A stretch of DNA of 14,009 nucleotides from contig JAUJLZ010000030.1 of the NCBI GenBank assembly GCA_030447125.1, positions 1 to 14,009 on the forward strand, read 5' to 3'. Under the pieces are notes generated by a model that did no database searches, was not told the origin of the DNA, and saw only the letters and a program-made list of their open reading frames with translations. Of the stretch, positions 1 to 8,300 are shown piece after piece. Position 1 is the first letter of the stretch; the number at the start of each line of letters is the position of its first letter. A program made the position numbers and the translations under genes. This DNA comes from Acidimicrobiales bacterium (GTDB lineage Bacteria; Actinomycetota; Acidimicrobiia; Acidimicrobiales; CADCSY01).

Positions 1-939
1 ACCGGCGACATCCGGGGCCTGTGGGTGGTGGCCACCAACTCGGCCCACTCCTGGATCAACCAAAGCGACCTCCACGACCTGCTGGGCCGGCTCGACTTCT
101 TCGTGGTCCAAGACCTCTACGCCACCACCGAGACGGCCCAGCGGGCCGACCTGGTCCTGCCGGCGGCGGGGTGGGGGGAGAAGGAGGGGACCTTCATCAA
201 CTCCGAGCGCCGGGTCGGCCTCATCAAGCGGGTGGCCCGGGCGCCGGGCCAGGCGCTGGCCGACTTCGCCATCTTCAAGCTGGTGGCCGAGGCCTGGGGG
301 TGTGGCGAGCTGGTGGAGGCGTGGTCGTCGCCCGAGGCCGTCTTCGAGATCCTGGGAAGGCTGTCGGCCGGGCGCCCGTGCGACTTCGGCGGCGTAGACG
401 GCTACGGCATGGTCGAGGACCTCGGGGGCGTGCAGTGGCCCTTCCCGCCGGGCTCGACGGCCACGGCCGGCGAGGAGCGGCGCCTGTTCGGCGACGGCCG
501 CTTCTTCCACCCCGACGGAAGGGCTCGGTTCTGCTTCGGCGCGCCCCGGCCCCCCCGGGAGGCCACCAGCCGGCGCTACCCCCTGGTGTTGATCACCGGC
601 CGGGGCAGCTCGGCGCAGTGGCACACCGAGACCCGAACGGGGAAGTCGGCGGTGCTGCGCACCCTGCACCCCCAAGGCCCCTACGTGGAGCTCAACGCCG
701 CCGACGCCGAGGCCGTCGAGCTGGTGACCGGGCAGTGGGCCATGGTGACCTCGGCCCGAGGCTCGATGCAGGCCCGGGTGGTGATCACCACCGCCGTGGC
801 TGCCGGCCAGGTCTTCGTGCCCATGCACGACGCCCAGGTGAACCGCCTCACCCACCCCAGCTTCGACCCCTCCTCTCGCCAGCCGTCCTACAAGCACTGC
901 GCCGTGGCCGTGCGCTCCCTCGAGCACTGGGAGCACTGA
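1..939 (+). CDS. Molybdopterin oxidoreductase, assimilatory nitrate reductase-like, C-terminal part
   Basis: The gene enters from the left edge in frame 1 and ends at TGA 937-939, leaving the last 312 residues. The family binds bis-MGD molybdenum cofactor; the NasA/NarB branch reduces nitrate to nitrite in the cytoplasm for nitrogen assimilation. The visible part starts in the cofactor-binding region (LWVVATNSAHSW), continues through a DLVLPAAGWGEKEGTFINSE stretch typical of the superfamily, then an RPCDFGGVDGYGM / GGVQWPFPPG segment. It ends with the MopB C-terminal cofactor domain, including a QWHTETRTGK segment and an FDPSSRQPSYKHCAVAV ending close to actinobacterial assimilatory nitrate reductases. 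The N-terminal iron-sulfur site lies outside the window, so a related formate dehydrogenase-like enzyme cannot be fully excluded. The next gene is convergent, so this is the last gene of its transcript. Confidence 0.85.
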   Translation, partial: TGDIRGLWVVATNSAHSWINQSDLHDLLGRLDFFVVQDLYATTETAQRADLVLPAAGWGEKEGTFINSERRVGLIKRVARAPGQALADFAIFKLVAEAWGCGELVEAWSSPEAVFEILGRLSAGRPCDFGGVDGYGMVEDLGGVQWPFPPGSTATAGEERRLFGDGRFFHPDGRARFCFGAPRPPREATSRRYPLVLITGRGSSAQWHTETRTGKSAVLRTLHPQGPYVELNAADAEAVELVTGQWAMVTSARGSMQARVVITTAVAAGQVFVPMHDAQVNRLTHPSFDPSSRQPSYKHCAVAVRSLEHWEH

Positions 940-1044
940 CCCGACTCCTCGTTCCCGTCCTTGGTCCCCGGGCCGTCCGAGCGGTCGCTCTGGTGTAGCC
1001 GAGCGAGCCGAGGCATGGGACTGCTGGACGCGGAGGGGGTCGAC

Positions 1045-1082
1045 GATGGCGCGTGCCCCCACCCCGGGGGCTTCGCACCATC
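1045..1082. terminator. Hairpin between convergent genes, candidate bidirectional terminator
   Basis: Arms GATGG (1045-1049) / CCATC (1078-1082) and GCCCCC (1055-1060) / GGGGGC (1066-1071) form a long GC-rich stem with a small internal loop and the apical loop ACCCC. It lies in the 181-base gap between the stops of the molybdoenzyme gene (+) and the PIN toxin gene (-). There is no T-run on either side, so a Rho-independent role is inferred from position and stem strength only. I see no gene in the rest of 940-1120. Confidence 0.4.
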
Positions 1083-1120
1083 GGCGTCGTACTGGTCCTG
1101 CGACGCGTGGACGAGCCTGC

Positions 1121-1546
1121 TCAGCCGTCGACGACGACGAACCCCTCTCGACGAGCAGCCTCGATCAGGCGGTCGTCGAGGGCGACGACCTCCAGCGAGG
1201 CCGGGTTGCCTTCGGAGGCGATCAGGGCGGCGGCGAGTTGGAGGGCGTCGGCGGCCCGGAGGGGATGGGTGCGCAGGAGCCGCAGGGCCGTGCGCCGGAC
1301 GCTCGGCACCGCCTGGATCTCGTGCCACCCGGGGCTGAGCTCGGCCAGGCGGGTCAGAGCGATCTCGAGGTCATCCGGCGCCAGCACGTTCGATCGCTCC
1401 AGCCGGGCCAGCGCCGAGGCGCACTCCGCCTCGGTGGCCCACCACACCAGCATGACCGGGTCATGCCGGAGGATCTCCTCCACCACGTCGCTGGCGGCCT
1501 CGCCCACCAAGAGGGGGACCACGGCCGAGGCGTCCCAAAATCTCAA
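1121..1546 (-). CDS. vapC: PIN-domain ribonuclease toxin (VapC family)
   Basis: This 141-aa single PIN domain is the usual length for VapC toxins, Mg-dependent RNases that cut tRNA or rRNA when not held by their antitoxin. The acidic metal-binding residues can be placed: D5 in MRFWDASAVV, E41 in the T-x-x-E motif of WATEAECASA, D100 in RAADALQLAA, and D124 in VVALDDRL. All four positions are filled, so the nuclease looks intact. The start is TTG at 1546, whose bases overlap the TGA stop of the upstream antitoxin (4-base overlap), so the two are translationally coupled. The RNA target cannot be told from sequence. The pair lies alone between a metabolic gene and typA, a typical insertion-type position for a TA module. 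Confidence 0.88.
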   Translation of the reverse strand: MRFWDASAVVPLLVGEAASDVVEEILRHDPVMLVWWATEAECASALARLERSNVLAPDDLEIALTRLAELSPGWHEIQAVPSVRRTALRLLRTHPLRAADALQLAAALIASEGNPASLEVVALDDRLIEAARREGFVVVDG

Positions 1547-1836
1547 CGCCCGCTCCGGCGCTCCTCGATCAGCACCTCCACCCCGCTGGTTCCAGGCGCC
1601 AGCGACGGCCCGCGTCCCGGCGGTCGCTCCCTGGGCGGGGACCCCACCCGCACGACCCCGGCCCGCTGCAGTCGGGTCAACCGGCCTTGGGGGTCGACCA
1701 GGGTGGCGGAGACGGCGGTGTCGAGCCGGGCGACCGGCCGGCCCCGGTCCACGATCAGCACCGTCTCACCGTGCTGCACGAGATCGATGAGGGCGCTCAG
1801 CCCGTTCTTGGCCTCGGTGATGCTGACGACCCTCAC
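1543..1836 (-). CDS. Phd/YefM-family antitoxin of the VapC-like pair
   Basis: The 97-aa protein begins MRVVSITEAKNGLSALIDLV and continues GETVLIVDRGRPVARLD. This is the Phd/YefM N-terminal DNA-binding fold (about residues 1-45), in which antitoxins dimerise and bind their own promoter. The rest (about 46-97) is Pro/Arg-rich and probably disordered until it wraps the toxin, as in other antitoxins; its end VEVLIEERRSGR could be the toxin-binding helix. The start is GTG at 1836, chosen because the conserved domain begins immediately and a -10-like hexamer lies 6 bases before it. No Shine-Dalgarno is present, which fits leaderless translation. Pairing of a Phd/YefM antitoxin with a PIN toxin is a known mix. 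Confidence 0.85.
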   Translation of the reverse strand: MRVVSITEAKNGLSALIDLVQHGETVLIVDRGRPVARLDTAVSATLVDPQGRLTRLQRAGVVRVGSPPRERPPGRGPSLAPGTSGVEVLIEERRSGR

Positions 1837-1871
1837 CTAGCTAGATTAGCTCTTTCCGCGGAAATGGTCGG
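1837..1871 (-). promoter_or_regulatory. Antitoxin promoter with 12-bp palindromic operator candidate
   Basis: On the minus strand a TAATCT hexamer (1848-1843) fits the TANNNT -10 pattern and ends 6 bases before the antitoxin GTG, so the mRNA would be leaderless. A CCGACC (1871-1866) sits 17 bases upstream as a weak -35. The spacer holds the perfect palindrome TTTCCGCGGAAA (1853-1864), and a second palindrome CTAGCTAG (1837-1844) adjoins the start codon. Binding of the Phd/YefM antitoxin or the TA complex to one of these, giving autorepression, is inferred from family behaviour. Confidence 0.5.
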
Positions 1872-1945
1872 CCGCGGGCTAGCCTGGGACGGTTGCTCCG
1901 CTGCGTGTGGGGCCGCGTTCCCCCCTTGTCCCCGAAAGGCTGCCC

Positions 1946-3772
<1,827 letters not shown>

Positions 3773-3786
3773 TGGGATCGGGCGTG

Positions 3787-3807
3787 GAGGCCCACCCACC
3801 GGGCCTC
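3787..3807 (+). terminator. Hairpin after typA, likely terminator
   Basis: A perfect 7-bp stem GAGGCCC (3787-3793) / GGGCCTC (3801-3807) with a 7-base loop begins 14 bases after the typA stop. No T-run follows, which is common for GC-rich actinobacterial terminators. Confidence 0.5.
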
Positions 3808-3885
3808 TAGCGTGGGGGGACGAGCGGGCTTGTTGTTGGCGAGGGGGGCGGATGAACACGACCCACGGGCATACTCCTGACGATC

Positions 3886-4467
3886 ATGGCTAAGCGCCGA
3901 CCAGTCAGTGAGGGTCTCGATCCCTTCGAGGTGCTGGGCGTCTCACGGCTGGCCACCCTCGAGGAGGTCACCGCCGCCTACCGGTCCCTGGCCCAGACCT
4001 ACCATCCCGACCGCCACGTCGACAGTCCGGCTGCCGTGCAATCACAGGCCGAACAGCGCATGCGTGAGGTCAACCAGGCCTTCCTGGTCCTGAAGAAGGG
4101 CCCGGGGTTGGCCGCCAGCGCCGAGAGCCAGATCCACTCGTGGGCCACTCCCGATCCCAACGCTGGCGTAGAGGCCCGTCGTCGGGCGTCCCAGGCGTCG
4201 CGCCAGCACACCGCCCAGGCTCGGGCCGCCCAGGCCAGCCGGACCCACGCCAAGCAGTCGATCCCCGGCGGTCAGGCCCGGCCCATGGCCAAGGCCACCG
4301 GCGGCGAGAAGATCGGCTTCGGCCTGGCCCAGGCCCTGATCACCAACGAGCTCACCTGCCGCACCTGCCAGAGCGTCCAGCACTTGCCCGCCGGCTGGCA
4401 GGATCGCCTGCGAGACACCGACTGGTCGTGCTCGGCCTGCGGACGCATCATCCTCGCCTGGCGCTGA
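3886..4467 (+). CDS. J-domain protein with C-terminal zinc ribbon
   Basis: This 193-aa protein has an N-terminal J domain (about 11-70: LDPFEVLGVSRLATLEEVTAAYRSLAQ) with the essential HPD tripeptide at 40-42, so it should stimulate the ATPase of a DnaK/Hsp70. The middle (about 75-140) is Ala/Gln/Arg-rich and probably disordered. The C-terminus has two CxxC pairs (C158/C161 and C182/C185) that would make one zinc ribbon. It lacks the Gly/Phe region, four-repeat zinc domain and client-binding barrels of true DnaJ, so it is a specialised co-chaperone of unknown client. ATG 3886 has no clear Shine-Dalgarno. A CATACT hexamer (3870-3875) ends 10 bases before it, suggesting a very short leader. Confidence 0.85.
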   Translation: MAKRRPVSEGLDPFEVLGVSRLATLEEVTAAYRSLAQTYHPDRHVDSPAAVQSQAEQRMREVNQAFLVLKKGPGLAASAESQIHSWATPDPNAGVEARRRASQASRQHTAQARAAQASRTHAKQSIPGGQARPMAKATGGEKIGFGLAQALITNELTCRTCQSVQHLPAGWQDRLRDTDWSCSACGRIILAWR

Positions 4468-4515
4468 CCGACGAGCTTCGCTGGTCAAAACCGCGCCGAC
4501 GAGCTTCGCTGGTCA
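4468..4515. repeat. Two direct copies of a 20-bp repeat between convergent genes
   Basis: CCGACGAGCTTCGCTGGTCA occurs exactly twice, at 4468-4487 and 4496-4515, separated by 8 bases. Copy 1 starts on the base after the J-domain gene stop, and copy 2 ends with the TCA that is the reversed stop codon of the minus-strand membrane protein gene. Each copy contains a small AGC-TTC-GCT hairpin. Copy 1 with the preceding TGA also forms TGACC/GGTCA arms. It may act as a termination region or be a dispersed repeat family; the window alone cannot decide. Confidence 0.75.
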
Positions 4516-4788
4516 GAACGGCTGGGACGCCTCCGGTGGCTCATCTCCGTTCCCCCCGCCCGAGCTCGCTTCGCTCGCCGGCCCGGCGGTGAGGGTGGCG
4601 ATGGCCCACACAGAGGCGACCAGGCCGATGGCGATCATCACCACACTGCGGGCGACCGGCGGCCGGGCCAGGTCGGTGTCGTCGCGCCGCGAGGGTGGCC
4701 GGACCAGGGCGAACACGCTGCCCAGGGCCATGGCGGCGCCGAGGGCCAGCACCAGCTGGGGGAGCAGGTCGTCACCGAGCAGGTTCAT
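4513..4788 (-). CDS. Small two-helix membrane protein, unknown function
   Basis: I do not recognise this 91-aa protein. It has two hydrophobic segments, about residues 9-29 (LPQLVLALGAAMALGSVFALV) and 47-66 (RSVVMIAIGLVASVWAIATL), joined by a charged loop rich in Arg and Asp (PPSRRDDTDLARPP). It ends in a Gly/Ser/Glu-rich hydrophilic tail. The ATG at 4788 begins right before the first hydrophobic segment; the Shine-Dalgarno is weak. It follows the lipoprotein gene by 23 bases on the same strand, so both are probably co-transcribed and act at the membrane. The last codons lie within the second copy of the 20-bp repeat. Confidence 0.65.
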   Translation of the reverse strand: MNLLGDDLLPQLVLALGAAMALGSVFALVRPPSRRDDTDLARPPVARSVVMIAIGLVASVWAIATLTAGPASEASSGGGNGDEPPEASQPF

Positions 4789-4811
4789 CGGGCGGGCCTA
4801 TCGGGCGGGCG

Positions 4812-5240
4812 TCACCGAGTCGGGTTCTGGAAGCAGAACGACACCAGGGCGAGGTCGGCCTCGTTGTACTCGTCGGACGTGATGTCCTCGATGGGGGCCT
4901 TGCCGTAGCTCTCCTCGAGGACGGTGCGGGCGTAGCGGCCGTAGACCTGGTTGACGAACTGCACCTGCTCGCGCACCTCGGCCGGCGCCTCGGCGGCGAT
5001 CTCCTGCTGGAGGCGCTCGATGTCCTCGACCGTCGACTCGATCTCGAGGTTCGACGTGGCCCGTCGGATCAAGTTGAGCCGGGCGTCCATCAGCTCCTCC
5101 AGGGGTCCGCAGAACGGGCCCCCCTCGGGCTCGGTGGACTGCTCTGGGGCTCTCGACAAGAAGCCACCCTCGCCACCGCTGCATGCCGTGAACGCCACGA
5201 GAAGCACCAAGCAGCAGGAAAGGGCATGGCGGCGACGCAT
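4812..5240 (-). CDS. Small predicted lipoprotein, unknown function
   Basis: This 142-aa protein begins MRRRHALSCCLVLLVAFTAC, a basic n-region and a hydrophobic stretch leading to a lipobox-like FTAC with acylation Cys at 20. It should therefore be an exported, membrane-anchored lipoprotein. The Phe at -3 of the lipobox is less common than Leu or Val. The mature part has a Ser/Glu/Gly-rich linker, then mostly acidic helices (about 46-112). Two further cysteines (C44 and C136) flank the helical core and could form a disulfide. No family is recognised. ATG 5240 has no Shine-Dalgarno, and a TAGTGT hexamer (minus strand, 5255-5250) lies 9 bases upstream. The gene is followed by the two-helix membrane protein gene. 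Confidence 0.7.
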   Translation of the reverse strand: MRRRHALSCCLVLLVAFTACSGGEGGFLSRAPEQSTEPEGGPFCGPLEELMDARLNLIRRATSNLEIESTVEDIERLQQEIAAEAPAEVREQVQFVNQVYGRYARTVLEESYGKAPIEDITSDEYNEADLALVSFCFQNPTR

Positions 5241-5293
5241 ATCGATCCGACACTAGTGGTCATCCTCGGCCCGCCGCCATGCAGTCCCGCTCT

Positions 5294-5328
5294 CCCCGAC
5301 ACCTTCCGCCCACGCAGAGGAGTCGGGG
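5294..5328 (-). terminator. Hairpin after dnaB, candidate terminator
   Basis: A perfect 7-bp inverted repeat, CCCCGAC (5294-5300) and GTCGGGG (5322-5328), with a 21-base loop begins 4 bases after the dnaB stop on the minus strand. There is no T-run and the loop is long, so terminator function is inferred from position. Confidence 0.35.
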
Positions 5329-5332
5329 GAGG

Positions 5333-8300
5333 TCAGATGTCCTTGGCCATGTTGGCAAAGCGGGTGTAGTGGTCGAGGAAGGCCAGCCGGTCCATCCCCG
5401 TGGGCCCTGAGCGGTGCTTCGCCACCAGGACCTCGGCGGTGCCCCGATCAGGGGACTCGGGGTGGTAGAGCTCGTCTCGGTACAAGAACACGACCACGTC
5501 GGCGTCCTGCTCGAGGCTGTTCTCCACGACGATGCCGTTGGCCACGAAGTTGTGGGTTTCGGCCACGGTGGCGTCGTAGACGGGCTGTTCGCCCAACACG
5601 TCGATGGCCACGACGGGGTCCCAGCGGACGTCGGCCCGGGCTCGCCGGTCGAGGGCAGCGTCGTCGAGGGCGGCAGCCACCTGGGCCAGGCGCTGACGGC
5701 TGGGCGTCAAGCGGGCGCCCGGCAGCCCACCGGCCATGGCCAAGGTGTTGGTCCGATTCCCGTCGAGCGAGCGGCGAGCTTCCCGCTCGAGCTCGTCGTC
5801 GGCGCCCTGGCCCTCAGCCATGAGCTCGACGAAGCGCCGCCTGCTCTCGTCACCCTCGATGCTGAGCCGTGCCCCTCCAGGTCTGGCCCTGGGCCCCAGC
5901 CGGACGACGCGGCTGTGGATCTCCAGGCGCAACAGCAGCGTCTGCAGGTCGTCCACCAGGCGGGTGCTGGCGGAGACCCACTGGAGTGGGGCCCCAGACC
6001 TGTGGCGGCCGATGCCCTTCCCGTGGGGCAACAGAGCGGCCAGGAACGCCACCAGTGCCCCGCGGGGCAGGGAGAAGACGTCCCGGGGCACCAGCGGGCA
6101 GTCGGCGGGCTGGTGCTCGGCCGCCTCGGCCACCTGTCGTGCTGCCTCCCGAACCTCTTGGGCGTCCCATCCGCAGCGCCGGACCGGGGCCGGCATCCGC
6201 AGGGGGACGGCGATCCGGGTGCCCACCGTCAACTCGTCGAGTCGGAGCCACCCGGCGACGGTGAGGAACGGGTGGTTGGCGCTGGCGTCGATGCGACGTC
6301 CCGATCCCAGGCGGAGCTGGTAGACGGTCTTGGTCCCGCGGGGAAAGACGTGGGACATGGTGCCGGGCACCAGCGTCAGGTCCCGGTCGAGCGTCCACAC
6401 CGGGATGTCCCGCTCACCACTGAGGAGAAGCTCGCCCATGGTGACCTCGGCCCCGGTGTCGGCCCGCAACACCCGGGCATCAGCCGTCAGACACCCGCTC
6501 TCACGCAGGTCGGCGAGCATGGGACGCTTGTCGGCCCGTAGCTCGAGGCCTCGGGAGAGCTGGGAGAGGGCGACCACGGGCGTCTGCAGCTCCCGGGCCA
6601 GGACCTTGAGCCCCCGGCTGATCTCCGACACCTCCACCTGTCGGTTCTCGGCACGATCGCGTCCGGTCATGAGCTGGAGGTAGTCGACGATCACGATGCC
6701 GAGGTCGCCCAACCGGGACTTGAGCCGGCGGGCCTTGGCCCGGATCTCGAGCACCGTCGCCCTCGGGTTGTCATCGATGTAGAGAGGCGCCTCGGCCAGG
6801 CGGCCGATGGCATGGCTGATCTTGGTCCAGTCGGTCTCGGCCAACCGGCCGTTGCGCATGCGGGTGCTGTCGACCCGGGCTTCGGAGGCGAGCAGGCGCT
6901 GGGTGATCTCGAGGTGGCTCATCTCCAGGGAGAAGAACAGCACCGGGCGGTGGGCTTCGAGGGCGGCGTGGGCGGCCATGCCCAAGGCGAAGGCGGTGTT
7001 GTGCACGAAGATGTCGGCGGCCACGAAGTTGTGGTCGCCGGGCACGGTCAGGTCGTAGACCTGCGCCGGCTCCTCGCCGTCGATGGACACGATCTCGTCC
7101 CACAACACGCTGGTGGGAGCCGATCGGGCGAGGGGAGCGGCGGGATCCTGAGCGGTCGGCGACCGGGCCGGTGATGCGCCGTCTGGAGCGCCTGGTCCCG
7201 ATGCGGCGGCATAGGTCAGCACCTTGTGGGCCTGGCTGGCCCGGCGCTGCTGGCGCTCGATGTGCTCCATGTGGCCGAGGAGGTTGGCCAGGGCGGCGTC
7301 TTTGGAGAACATGCCGATCTCGGTGGCGAGCAGGCGGAGCTCGGACACGGAGGTGACCTCGAGCTCTTGGGCCGGCCCCCGCCAATCCTGGCGGTGGATG
7401 ACACGCCGACGGCGGCGGGCGTTGATGCCGAAGCGCAACAGCAGGTGGGCGACGTCGGCCACCAGCGAAGGGGACCGGCTGCAGTAGGAGATGCGGGCGC
7501 CCCCCCCTTCCCTCGGGGACCACGACGCCGAGCCGTCGACCCCCAGCAAGCGGTTCAAGAACAGCGCCAGCTGGGGGCGGGGCAGGCGGAACACCCGATC
7601 GGGAACCGTCCGCTGGTGGGGGCTCGTGCCCAAGGAGACGTGGTCCCCCAGGGCCTCGACCCACGGGCCCCTGCGGTCGGGCGGAGGGCGGAGGCGACAC
7701 GTGGCTCCACCGAGCACACTTCGTTCGGCCACCGCGTCGATCCCCACCCGCTGCGCATGCTCGACCAGGTCGTCCATCACCGCCGGGGAGGTGGTGGTGA
7801 AGCGGGCCGAAGCGCCCGTGTGGGACCCGTCGCTGAGGAGGTAGGCGAGCAGGACGACCTCGGAGTCGGGCAGGGGCTGGTGGCCGAAGACCGGCAGGGT
7901 CCGAGGAACGGCGATCGGGGTGCCGACCGCCACTTCGGCCAGGGGGCGCCAGCCCGTGGGGGTGAGGAAGGGGTGGGTGGCGGTGGTGCGGACCTCGCGC
8001 CCCAGCCTGGTGCGCACCCGGAACACGGGGTGCACCCCGTCGTCTACGAAGGTGCTTGGGCGGCGTACGTGAAGCTCGTGATCGGCGGCGCCCAGGCTGG
8101 TGACCTCTACCTGGTCTCCCCGCCGGCCCCGTCGGTGGATGTCGGCCAGGGTGCGGCGGGCACCGGTGCGGGGATCGACGAGCAGGGTGTCGCCGGTCAG
8201 GCACTTGCCGGTGGCGGGACGGGCCCCCACGATCACCAGGCTCGAGGGCTGCAGTCCGGAGAGCAGCTCGTCGAAGCCCCGGTAGCCGGTGGGCACCCCG

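Noticed and set aside
1907..1945. Longer TypA start at GTG 1907
   Set aside because: ATG 1946 has a well-placed GAAAGG and matches where the family begins.
5414..6541. 375-aa open frame on the plus strand opposite intein 2
   Set aside because: Shadow frame without recognisable domain; the minus strand frame is continuous with DnaB.
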